From contig NZ_CP184360.1 in assembly GCF_048595755.1 (NCBI RefSeq), forward strand, positions 2,728,001 through 2,792,000: a stretch of DNA of 64,000 bases. Direction: 5' to 3'. The translations under genes and the position numbers were made by a program. The notes below the pieces were generated by a model, which was not told where the DNA came from, ran no database searches, and saw only the letters and a program-made list of their open reading frames with translations. Within the stretch, counting starts at the first letter, position 1. The number at the start of each line of letters is the position of its first letter. Of the stretch, positions 17,318-24,267 are shown one piece after another. The stretch comes from Luteococcus sp048595755. GTDB lineage: Bacteria; Actinomycetota; Actinomycetes; Propionibacteriales; Propionibacteriaceae.

Positions 17318-18274
17318 ATGTCCAGCTCAGCCAGGCCCCCGCAAGGGCAGTACGCCGCTCCCCTGCTGCCCTCAGATCCGCCGCGGGTGGGTCCCTTCTG
17401 GCTGGATGCCCGCCTGGTGGCAGGACCGCCTGGTGTCACCTACCTGGCCCACGGACTCGACGCCAAGGGGCAACAGCGGCAGGTGATGCTGCTGATGCTG
17501 GCCCAGGGCGCGGCCGCCGACGCGGCCTCCCGCGAACGGCTGGCCGGCGAGGTCAACAAGCTACACATCGACACCGTCGTGGCCCGGGGCGGCCAGGGGC
17601 AAGACCAGGGACGCCTGGGCCACCGCTTCGTCGCCCAAGACGACCACCCCGCCAGCCCGGACGGCATGCCGCAGGCCCCATGGGTGGCGCTCGCCCACGA
17701 CGGCAGCCCGGCAGCCCTCGCCGAAGCGGAACGCCTGCTGCGCAGCGTCGACCTGTCCACCGCCACACCGCTAGGTGACCCGGCGGGCCCCGACTACCGA
17801 CTCCACTGGATCGACGACAGTGCCCCGGCGCCCACGCGCGCCTGGCCCCTGCCGTGGCCGGGCCGCCCAGACCGCGCCGGCTGGATGTCGATCGCGGTGA
17901 GCTGGCTGCTCACCATCCTCCTGTCGGCCCTGGCCCTGTTGATCGCCGTGCTGCTCTTCCAGAACCAGCCGCCGGCGCCACCGCCTCCGCCCATCCCGAC
18001 CACGCCGCCGCCGTCGGACTCCTCGCAGTCGCCGCCGCCGAGCCAGTCGCAGACGCCTCCCCCGAGCCAGTCGCAGAGTCCTTCCGCCAGCCAGTCGGCC
18101 AGCCCCAGTCAGGACAGCGGTTCGCCCACGCCCTCGAGCGGCTCTCCGTCGCCGAGCCAGAGCGGCTCGGGTGAACCGACCAGACCGTCGGACAGCCCGT
18201 CGATGGAATCCCCCATGCCCTCGGGCAGCGCCTCGGGAGAGGCCGGCAGCCCCACCCCCAACCGGAGGTTGTGA
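17318..18274 (+). CDS. Single-pass membrane protein with kinase-like N-terminal remnant and Ser/Pro-rich tail, 318 aa
   Basis: No confident family. Residues 24-85 read like the N-lobe of a bacterial Ser/Thr kinase (VGPFWLDARLVAGPPGVTYL, later SRERLAGEV). Residues about 121-140 resemble the hinge (PWVALAHDGSPAALAEAERL). There is no catalytic lysine where VAxK should be (RQVMLLML), no HRD and no DFG. A membrane helix spans about 190-214, followed by about 100 residues of Ser/Pro/Gln, presumably outside the cell. The ATG at 17318 has GGTGAG 9 bases upstream; an ATG at 17309 is the alternative. The stop overlaps the HAD gene (TGATG). It could be a vestigial pseudokinase sensor. Confidence 0.55.
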   Translation: MSSSARPPQGQYAAPLLPSDPPRVGPFWLDARLVAGPPGVTYLAHGLDAKGQQRQVMLLMLAQGAAADAASRERLAGEVNKLHIDTVVARGGQGQDQGRLGHRFVAQDDHPASPDGMPQAPWVALAHDGSPAALAEAERLLRSVDLSTATPLGDPAGPDYRLHWIDDSAPAPTRAWPLPWPGRPDRAGWMSIAVSWLLTILLSALALLIAVLLFQNQPPAPPPPPIPTTPPPSDSSQSPPPSQSQTPPPSQSQSPSASQSASPSQDSGSPTPSSGSPSPSQSGSGEPTRPSDSPSMESPMPSGSASGEAGSPTPNRRL

Positions 18275-19083
18275 TGTTGCCCTCCTTGGTGGCCACCGAT
18301 CTGGACGGGACCTTCTTGTCCACTAACGGACATCCCAGCCAGCGCAATGTCCGGGCCGTGCTGCACGCCGCCGAACGAGCCGTTCCCGTCGTGGTCGCCA
18401 CCGGGCGACCCGCGCGCTGGCTGCAGTGTCTGGATCCCGTACGGCCTGCCCACCCCTGGGTGCTGGCGAGCAATGGTGCCGTGGTCTATGACCTGGCCGA
18501 GGATCGGATCGTGCACAGCTATCCGGTGCCGGCCGACGAATGCCTGGACGTCGCACTTGCCATGCGCCGACGCTGCGAGGACATCCACTTCGGCGTCGAG
18601 TACGGCATCGGCTGGGGCCGGGAGCCCGGTTGCCCGCTGCGCGGGGATCGCGTCGAGGCCGACCTGGTGGGTCCCTTGGAGCTGCTGGTCACCCGGCCCT
18701 TCGTGAAGCTCTTGGTCAGCTCGACCGTCCACAGCAGCGACGAGCTGGCCGAGATGTTGTTGGAGCTGTGCACTGATCGGCTCACCTGCACGTGGTCCAT
18801 CGGCGGCCCCATCGGCCTGCTGGAGGTCTCCGCCCTGGGCGTCACCAAGGCACACACCCTGCAACTGGTGGCCGAGGAGCTCGGCGTGCCGCTGGCCGAC
18901 GCGGTGGCCTTCGGGGACATGCCCAATGACCTGGCCATGCTGCACGCGGTCGGTCACGGCTATGCCATGGCCGATGCCCACCCCCTGCTGGTGCAGGCCG
19001 GCTTCCGCCGGGCCCCCGGCCACGACGAGTCCGGCGTCGGCCAGGTGCTGGAGGAATTGCTGGGCATCACCAGCTCAGAGTGA
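18274..19083 (+). CDS. HAD-superfamily phosphatase, Cof type, 269 aa
   Basis: Cof-type sugar-phosphate or nucleotide phosphatase. Motif I is DLDGTFL with a C2 cap; motif II is VATGRP; motif IV is GDMPNDLAML, where related enzymes read GDxxND. It has a GGAGG site and overlaps the preceding stop by one base. It converges on the amphi-Trp gene with a 17-base overlap. Substrate cannot be told. Confidence 0.88.
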   Translation: MLPSLVATDLDGTFLSTNGHPSQRNVRAVLHAAERAVPVVVATGRPARWLQCLDPVRPAHPWVLASNGAVVYDLAEDRIVHSYPVPADECLDVALAMRRRCEDIHFGVEYGIGWGREPGCPLRGDRVEADLVGPLELLVTRPFVKLLVSSTVHSSDELAEMLLELCTDRLTCTWSIGGPIGLLEVSALGVTKAHTLQLVAEELGVPLADAVAFGDMPNDLAMLHAVGHGYAMADAHPLLVQAGFRRAPGHDESGVGQVLEELLGITSSE

Positions 19084-19291
19084 TCTCCAACTCGTTCTTG
19101 CCCTGCTCCACCTCGAGCTCGACCTCGAGCTCCACCTGCTTGGCCACCGGGATCGAGACCTCCCGATCACCATGCAGGACACGCACCTCGTTGTGGCGCG
19201 ACAGGTCGTCGGCGATCCGGCGCAGCTGTTCGGCTGCCTGCTCGCGGGTCAGGGTCTGGGTGGTCTCGTGTTCGTACAGTTCGTCGCCCAT
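19067..19291 (-). CDS. Amphi-Trp domain protein, 74 aa
   Basis: Small protein of the amphi-Trp family. LTREQAAEQLRRIADDL is followed by a charged strand region and the terminal LEITLSW, whose tryptophan is the family signature. Function unknown. The ATG at 19291 lies inside a longer open frame whose upstream part looks non-coding. The 3' end overlaps the HAD gene on the other strand. Confidence 0.75.
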   Translation of the reverse strand: MGDELYEHETTQTLTREQAAEQLRRIADDLSRHNEVRVLHGDREVSIPVAKQVELEVELEVEQGKNELEITLSW

Positions 19292-19450
19292 GCAGCCATC
19301 CCACCCGGCGCCGCGGCAGGCGTCAAGGCTGCAGGTCCCAGATTCGGGGCGGGTCCGTGGTGGACCTACGAAGGGAATTAGACAACTTCGGCCCGGCCGC
19401 CCGATGGCCTCCAGCTCGACGTGCCGATCATCAGCCAAGGGGGGACCCAC

Positions 19451-19490
19451 GCCAAGGGCTTGACCAAGCAAACCCAGCCGAGCCCTTGGC
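19451..19490. repeat. Inverted repeat GCCAAGGGCT/AGCCCTTGGC
   Basis: Exact 10-base arms separated by 20 bases, in the 295-base gap between the amphi-Trp gene and the island. It could terminate the minus-strand membrane-protein gene at 19587 or mark the island edge. I see no gene in 19292-19586. Confidence 0.45.
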
Positions 19491-19586
19491 ATGATCCACT
19501 ACCGACCTAGTTATCGGCACAAGCCGGTCCTTCTACTCCACCAGCTCCCTCGCGGCGTCGAGGCCCTTCACCAACATCCTAAGCAT

Positions 19587-20030
19587 CTAGGGGCCTGCAA
19601 AGCCTGCCCGGCGGTTGATCGCCGATTCATGCCCGAGGGAGACATTGATCAGAAACAGCGAGTAGGTAATCAAAACAACTTCCAATACCTGGTTGACCGA
19701 ACTCGGGTGAAAGTTCGAGATACCTATCCCAGTCATTATAGCGATGATGATCAAAGAGAGGACGGCAAACCTCTTCTGATAGTGTTTCGTGCAATCGATC
19801 TCCTGCGCCAAATCACCTTGAAGAAAAGGAGGTCGCCTCAATCGGCGGCTAGCTTGCCATAGAGGAAACCCTGCCGCCAATGCGGACGGAATTGCTTCCC
19901 TGACCCCTCCATTAAGAACAAGGCCAAGGATCGCCATGCCTTGGACTCCCACGCCGAAAAGTACAGCCAGAGAGATCATCCTGTCGATAGGCACCGTTGT
20001 GCGCTCGGCTACGGTCGGAAATTCATCCAT
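19587..20030 (-). CDS. Small membrane protein after RHS tail C, candidate immunity protein, 147 aa
   Basis: Not recognised. It has an N-terminal cytosolic leader (MDEFPTVAERTTVPIDRM) and then four probable membrane segments: about 19-40, 44-62, 90-107 and 115-135. A basic loop (QASRRLRRPPF) lies between the second and third. The ATG at 20030 has AGGAAG upstream and lies inside the end of RHS tail C, a 22-base overlap on the same strand, as in toxin/immunity pairs. The base composition is lower in GC than the chromosome around it. Immunity is inferred from position and from two similar pairs next door. Confidence 0.6.
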   Translation of the reverse strand: MDEFPTVAERTTVPIDRMISLAVLFGVGVQGMAILGLVLNGGVREAIPSALAAGFPLWQASRRLRRPPFLQGDLAQEIDCTKHYQKRFAVLSLIIIAIMTGIGISNFHPSSVNQVLEVVLITYSLFLINVSLGHESAINRRAGFAGP

Positions 20031-20509
20031 TGTCTTCCTGCCTTTTCTGCAATTGGACCTAGCCAGATACCTGCAGCAGCACCAACAGCCGCCTGGGCTG
20101 CGTCCGTTTGAGATCCACCCGCCAACAGCGTCATACCATAGGCCCCTGCCGCTGCACCACCTGTTGCCCCCACGCCGCATGCGATAGAGGCTCCGCACGC
20201 ACCTCTAATGAATCCGCCAGCGACAGTTCCCGCCGCTCCGCCAGCGATCGCTGACAACCAGCTCAGCCCTGTGACGTCAACGTTGCTGATGGGGTTGGCT
20301 GCTGCGTAGAGGTAGGGGTTTTGTTCTTGACCGCTCGGGTCGGCGGTGGTGAAGCGTGCGATCGACGGGTCGTACCAACGCGCTCCCATGCGGATGAGGC
20401 CGGTGGAGAAGTCGCGGGGCAGTCCGGCATACATGAGGATGTTGGCTTTGGCCTCGTCGCTCCAGCGGAAGTAGTCGCGTGGTTGGCCGTAGGGGTCGTA
20501 GCGGTAGGA
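20009..20509 (-). pseudogene. RHS-repeat core plus Gly/Ala-rich C-terminal tail C, 5' end removed
   Basis: In one frame the strand reads YRYDPYGQPRDYF, then LIRMGARWYDPSIARFTTAD, then NPYLYAAANPISNVDVTG. This is the conserved RHS-associated core that ends just before the variable toxic tip. The tip (from GLSW on, about 85 residues) is Gly/Ala-rich with GxxxG spacings and two cysteines, ending WMNFRP. The N-terminal body is missing: the frame runs directly into the 49-bp IS end at 20510. An internal ATG near 20434 could still allow a 141-residue product. No nuclease motif is seen; a membrane-active tip is inference. Confidence 0.75.
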
Positions 20510-20558
20510 TGAAGCGCCCCAGGTTCTCTGCCGCTTTCATACGGGTTGGGGCTCTCTG
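20510..20558. mobile_element. 49-bp solo end of the IS3-family element
   Basis: Identical over 49 bases to the left end of the intact IS3 element (26419-26467), starting TGAAGCGCCCC. The rest of the element is absent. The RHS frame is broken exactly here, so an IS insertion followed by deletion removed the body of the RHS gene. Confidence 0.8.
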
Positions 20559-20700
20559 AATGCTCTCTGGGGGATTACGGGCGGCCTGCTCGAAGACCGT
20601 GGCTTGCCGCGGGACAGTCTGACCCTAACCAGCACATCCGACCGGTCCACTGCCACTGACGGGCCCGTCGACGCAGATAGGCCCCGCCGCATACGGCTGC

Positions 20701-20727
20701 GGGCCGCCATCACGATGATGGCGGCCC
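20701..20727. terminator. Strong hairpin downstream of the 57-aa membrane protein gene
   Basis: GGGCCGCCATCA and TGATGGCGGCCC pair perfectly over 12 bases with a CGA loop. It starts 10 bases after the stop of the minus-strand gene at 20738. A T-rich run is lacking on that side. I see no gene in 20559-20737. Confidence 0.6.
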
Positions 20728-20737
20728 TCACCCCGTT

Positions 20738-20911
20738 CTATAAGTTCCTTTTTGTCATCCAGACCATCAGAATCAGGATCCAGACCACGATCCCCGCTAA
20801 GAGGTATAGGCGTAAGGTTTCATCTATCACACCACCTTCATAAAGTCCTATGACTACCGCCAAGGGCGAGGCAATCAAAATGAATGTCAGGCGAGCTTCC
20901 TTTTTTGACAT
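20738..20911 (-). CDS. 57-aa two-helix membrane protein after RHS tail B, candidate immunity protein
   Basis: Starts MSKKEARL and has two hydrophobic helices: about 9-23 (TFILIASPLAVVIGL) and about 35-52. It ends MTKRNL. The codon use is AT-rich compared with the chromosome, suggesting transfer. The ATG at 20911 has a GAGAG stretch just upstream. It follows RHS tail B by 59 bases and is followed by a strong hairpin. No family recognised. Confidence 0.5.
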   Translation of the reverse strand: MSKKEARLTFILIASPLAVVIGLYEGGVIDETLRLYLLAGIVVWILILMVWMTKRNL

Positions 20912-20970
20912 CTTCTCTCACTTCGCTACCGGGAACCTAAACGCTTTCTTCGATTAAGCGCACTCGCTTA

Positions 20971-21153
20971 CTAAAGGGGATAACCTCCCAAAGCCCCAAA
21001 CGCTGCGCCTTGCAGAACTTCACCAGCAATATCTCTCGAGGAGTAGCCCCGCGCGAGGCCAATGTGCAGCCCTGCCGCAGCCCCAGTTACCATTCCCACT
21101 CCCATGTAGCAGCCAGCAACCGCCGCGCCCGCAGCGAGACAAAACCCCTTGGT
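20971..21153 (-). pseudogene. RHS-type Gly/Ala-rich tail B, remnant without core
   Basis: An open stretch of about 60 codons between a TGA and a TAG with no good start. It reads FCLAAGAAVAGCYMGVG, MVTGAAAGLHIGLARG, then EVLQGAAFGALGG. It aligns by eye with tails A and C (RGACG start, GAAAG middle, QAA/QGAA near the end). With no start codon or ribosome site it is probably a displaced tip, expressible only if rejoined to an RHS gene. Confidence 0.5.
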
Positions 21154-21188
21154 TCATCTGAGCGCGTGCGAGATTGTCTGAATCCCCA

Positions 21189-21557
21189 TCATTCTCCCCG
21201 TCGACTCTCGATAGTCAGAATTCCAAACGAAATCATCGCTGGAACCAGCCCGATGGCGACTACATACAATACTGCCCGTTCACCCCTAGGATCTAGACCT
21301 ATCCGAGACGCACCTGTTGCGATGAGCCCAGCACTGAGGGCTAGGCCCAACCAGAGGTACCTTCGCACAACTTCGACCCCGATATCGAAGTGGGCCTGCG
21401 ACGGGTTCTTCACGAGACGAATAGAATGCGCCAAGGGCATGGCGTATAGGAGCAGACCAAAAAACCACTCGTTGATAGGCGTCATTACCGCGAGGCAAAT
21501 CCCAAGCGCAAGCCCAAGGAAGGTCAGCGCCCTCATGATGGTGATGTAGGTCTTCAT
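21189..21557 (-). CDS. Membrane protein after RHS tail A, candidate immunity protein, 122 aa
   Basis: Four predicted membrane segments: about 8-26, 29-45, 66-85 and 95-115. It begins MKTYITIMRALTFLGLALGI and ends ESRRGE. The ATG at 21557 directly follows the stop of tail A (TAA then ATG with no gap), so the pair is co-translated. No family recognised. The sequence is not obviously similar to the 147-aa partner of tail C, as expected of tip-specific immunity proteins. Confidence 0.6.
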   Translation of the reverse strand: MKTYITIMRALTFLGLALGICLAVMTPINEWFFGLLLYAMPLAHSIRLVKNPSQAHFDIGVEVVRRYLWLGLALSAGLIATGASRIGLDPRGERAVLYVVAIGLVPAMISFGILTIESRRGE

Positions 21558-21836
21558 TTAACCTCCGACGCTCCGCATGGCGGAGAACTTCTCGCCTGCG
21601 CGTACTCCAAGCTCTCCGGCGATGTATCCCACTGCGGCGCCTCCGGCGGCTTGTGCGGATTCACTCAAGGATCCACCCGTCATACCTGTTGCCGCGAAGG
21701 TGGCCGCCGTCGTGACTAGGAGACCACCTGCATGGCAGTAGAGCATCGCCCCACATGCACCACGGGCGAATCCTCCAACGAGGCTACCAAAACCAGCGCC
21801 CGCCAATGTGGATGTCCATCCGAGACCACGGTTTGG
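21558..21836 (-). pseudogene. RHS-type Gly/Ala-rich tail A, orphan tip fragment
   Basis: The frame reads GLGWTSTLAGAGFGSLVGGF, then ARGACGAMLYCHAGG, then SESAQAAGGAAVGYIAG, ending MRSVGG. Residue for residue this parallels tail C (GLSW, IAGGAAGTVAGGF, IRGACGAS, DAAQAAVGAAAGIWLG). There is no RHS core in front: upstream the frame runs into an IS3 transposase remnant. A TTG at 21806 would give an 82-residue product. Probably an orphan tip. Confidence 0.6.
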
Positions 21837-21840
21837 TGGC

Positions 21841-22521
21841 TCAGGCGGTGAGCCTGGGTCGATGGTAGTGCAGGTCTTCGGCCTGCATCGGGCTCAGGTC
21901 GTCGAGTGCCTCGTGGGGACGGATCGTATTGTAGAAGTCGACCCAGCGCAGGGTCTCCAGCTCGACGTGCTCGACGTTGCGCCAGGGGCCTTCGGGCCGG
22001 ATCAACTCGGCCTTGAACAGCCCGATCGTGGACTCAGCCAGGGCATTGTCGTAGGGGTCGTGGTTCGACCCGACCGACGGATCGACCCCGGCCTCGACCA
22101 ACCGCTGGGTGACGGCAAAACTGACGTACTGCGACCCGGCGTCGGTGTGGTGCACCAGCCCCATGAAGCTGGTGATGCCTTGCTGCTTGCGCGACCACAG
22201 GGCCTGCTCCAACGCGTCAAGGACCAGGTCGGTGGTCATGCGGGTAGCGGCGCGCCAGCCCACGATCTGGCGGCTGAACACGTCGATCACGAACGCGACA
22301 TAGACCATTCCCGACCACGTCGGGACATAGGAGAAGTCCGTGACCCACAACCGGTTCGGCCGAGCAGCCCAGAACCCGCGGTCCACCAGGTCAGCCGTCC
22401 GCGGTGTCCCGTCCGAGGGCATGGGCTTGAACCTGCCCCGACGCGTTGCTCCTTGCCAGCCCTGGGCGCGGTAGAGCCGTTCGATGGTGCAGCGGGCCAC
22501 GTCATGGCCTTGTGAGCGCAC
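21841..22521 (-). pseudogene. IS3-family transposase (OrfB, DDE), 5'-truncated
   Basis: The integrase core has the DDE residues in VTDFSYVP, HHTDAGSQYVS and DNALAEST..LFKAE. The C-terminal NTIRPHEALDDLSP is typical. The first third of OrfB and all of OrfA are missing; the frame stays open upstream to about 22555 without transposase-like sequence. It differs from the intact IS3 copy at 26418-27788, so a second IS type once sat here. Confidence 0.85.
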
Positions 22522-22588
22522 CGGCAGGAGTTCGGGCGATGAGGGCCGAGCGGCTTCATCTCCTTAAGATCTCGAGGGAGCGAATATC

Positions 22589-22906
22589 ATGAAGACCACA
22601 ACGAAGTTGTCCCGAGTGACCATTGCCGCTTTCCTGCTGTCGGGGATCACGGCAACTGCTGGCGCAGGTGAGGCCAGAGCGGAGGATCCCCAGACGTACT
22701 ATGTGGTTCAGACGAACTTCACGTCGAGTTCGACATGTGAGAGCTACTGGCGCACCTTCATCAACAAGGACGGGAACTGGGGCCGGTACGACAGGCACAC
22801 GTGTCTCAAGAACTCGGCAGGTAGATGGACGCTCACGGCCTACTACCGAGTCTCGGGGAGCGGTGGGGGGAGTTGGAGTGTTACTCCTCTGCTGCCTTCG
22901 GCATAA
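22589..22906 (+). CDS. Small secreted protein with two cysteines, 105 aa
   Basis: A Sec signal peptide is evident: MKTTTKLSR, then a hydrophobic core (TIAAFLLSGITATAGA), with probable cleavage near ARA (about 31). The mature part is about 74 residues, rich in aromatics, Ser, Thr and Gly. C50 and C72 could form one disulphide. The ribosome site is GGGAG. No family recognised. The next gene starts 10 bases downstream but seems to have its own promoter. It could be an antimicrobial peptide or surface protein; neither is shown. Confidence 0.6.
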   Translation: MKTTTKLSRVTIAAFLLSGITATAGAGEARAEDPQTYYVVQTNFTSSSTCESYWRTFINKDGNWGRYDRHTCLKNSAGRWTLTAYYRVSGSGGGSWSVTPLLPSA

Positions 22907-22909
22907 TCT
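22902..22909 (+). promoter_or_regulatory. -10 box (CATAAT/TAATCT) for the 168-aa gene
   Basis: TAATCT ends 6 bases before the ATG at 22916 and there is no Shine-Dalgarno sequence, suggesting a leaderless start inside the end of the previous gene. Confidence 0.4.
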
Positions 22910-22915
22910 GGCGCC

Positions 22916-23422
22916 ATGAACAGCCCGTACTCGTCGGTCCCGCGGGGGAGCAGCGTCGTGGTGCTGGGCTGTCTGGTGGAGGATGAGGAAGGGCTCTGGC
23001 TGTCCTACCCCGTCGATCCGAGTGGCGGGGTAGGACGTTCCTACGGCGCGGTCTTGACTTCTATTGCTGATGGTGATTTGGCACGCCAAATGGCTTCCGC
23101 GGGATTGATGGTTGTCACAGGTCGGTGGGATGGGGAGCTCATCCGGGTGACCAATTTTGACCGAGTTTCCCAAGACTGGGCAGAAAAATATCTTGGTGTT
23201 GCAGGGGATGGACTCACCCCTGAGGAGGCGTTCCGCTTGGTCACTAGTATTCCAGCAGAGCTAGAGTCAAGCATTAACGCGATTGAGCATTGCCATCCAG
23301 GGGGATACACCCGCAAGATCAGGGTCTCGGTCACACTGCTCTCACCACAGTGGGATCAATGGCGCGCCACGGTTGATCCGTGGGTGGAGATCACGCCCAT
23401 CATGCATGTGCTCGCACAGTGA
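22916..23422 (+). CDS. Hypothetical soluble protein, 168 aa
   Basis: Not recognised. Acidic and cytosolic, with no membrane segment or known motif. Readable stretches are RGSSVVVLGCLVEDEEGLWL and LTPEEAFRLVTSIPAEL. It sits 10 bases after the small secreted protein gene, which suggests a functional pair, for example secreted effector plus cognate cytosolic protein. This is inference from position only. Confidence 0.5.
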   Translation: MNSPYSSVPRGSSVVVLGCLVEDEEGLWLSYPVDPSGGVGRSYGAVLTSIADGDLARQMASAGLMVVTGRWDGELIRVTNFDRVSQDWAEKYLGVAGDGLTPEEAFRLVTSIPAELESSINAIEHCHPGGYTRKIRVSVTLLSPQWDQWRATVDPWVEITPIMHVLAQ

Positions 23423-23520
23423 CCGGCTCTTCGCAAATGAGGGTGTAGGTGGGGTGAACAGCGAAGCGTCCCCACATCAACTGTTGCGTTCCGCGACTCG
23501 ACTGAGGGGCAGGCCAACAG

Positions 23521-24267
23521 TTAGTTCTCCTTCAGCTCCTCCTGTACGAGGCGCTGCAGGTGCCGCTGGGCTGGGGTCGAGTAGCGGATCCGGGTGTGTT
23601 CCTCGACGAGGTCGGCGGCTTGGGGATCGGAGGCCCATTCGTCGGTCCAGCCCAAGAAGTCGTCGAGGTGGGCGAGCGTCCAGGCGGCGCTGCGGCGGGC
23701 GACCTTGTCGATACGGGGGTCGTCCGGTTCGGCGTCGGCGACGGCCACGACCTCGCGGTAGATCGTCCGGTACTCGTCGTCGCGCAATAGGTCTCGTTGC
23801 TGGGTGATCCACCGTGGGGACGCGTCTGGGAAGAGGACGCAGGTGAGCCGCCACATCTCCTGCTCGGTCGTCAACTGTTCGCTCGGCAGGCCCAGCTCTG
23901 CGAGCTCGCCCAGCAGGGCCGACAATTCCGGGGACAGCTCGTCCTCCTCGTCGGACCTCATCCGCTCCAGGGCCTCGCGTGTCCGGGCGAGCTGTCGCTC
24001 CTTGTCCCGGAGTTGTTGGGAGACCTCGTCCAGGAGCGCACTGCGTTGGGCACCCGTCGCCGAGAGCACGTCGGGGATGCGCGCCAAGGGGACGCCTGCC
24101 CGGGCCAGTGCCGTGATGCGGCGGAGGGCCATGAGCGACTCTGCCCCGTAGCTGCGGTGACCGAGCGTCGTGCGGGCGGGCTCGGCCAGCAGCCCGAGCT
24201 GGTGATAGTGACGGACGGTCCGCACGCTCACACCGGCATGCCGTGCCAGCTCACTGATCGTCAGCAC
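23521..24267 (-). CDS. MerR-family regulator, 248 aa
   Basis: N-terminal winged helix with the MerR signature (LTISELARHAGVSVRTVRHY, then GLL and GHRSYG), and a coiled coil at about 95-125. A C-terminal effector region resembles TipA-type drug-sensing regulators. The start is the GTG at 24267 with GGGGGAG upstream; the reading frame overlaps the end of the MFS gene by 17 bases. It presumably controls the MFS promoter at 25463-25493 and hence its own operon. Confidence 0.85.
   Translation of the reverse strand: MLTISELARHAGVSVRTVRHYHQLGLLAEPARTTLGHRSYGAESLMALRRITALARAGVPLARIPDVLSATGAQRSALLDEVSQQLRDKERQLARTREALERMRSDEEDELSPELSALLGELAELGLPSEQLTTEQEMWRLTCVLFPDASPRWITQQRDLLRDDEYRTIYREVVAVADAEPDDPRIDKVARRSAAWTLAHLDDFLGWTDEWASDPQAADLVEEHTRIRYSTPAQRHLQRLVQEELKEN

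Noticed and set aside
19300..19500. Direct repeat of the tRNA 3' end as the left attachment site of the island
   Set aside because: No convincing match to the 3' 20-30 bases of the tRNA was found; the only structure is the inverted repeat at 19451-19490.
19491..19862. Plus-strand 123-codon frame over the candidate immunity gene
   Set aside because: The minus-strand frame has a ribosome site, membrane helices and coupling to RHS tail C; the plus frame has none of these.
21010..21549. Plus-strand 179-codon frame over tail B and the 122-aa membrane protein
   Set aside because: It is Arg/Ser/Pro-rich shadow sequence; the minus strand gives hydrophobic helices and linked starts.
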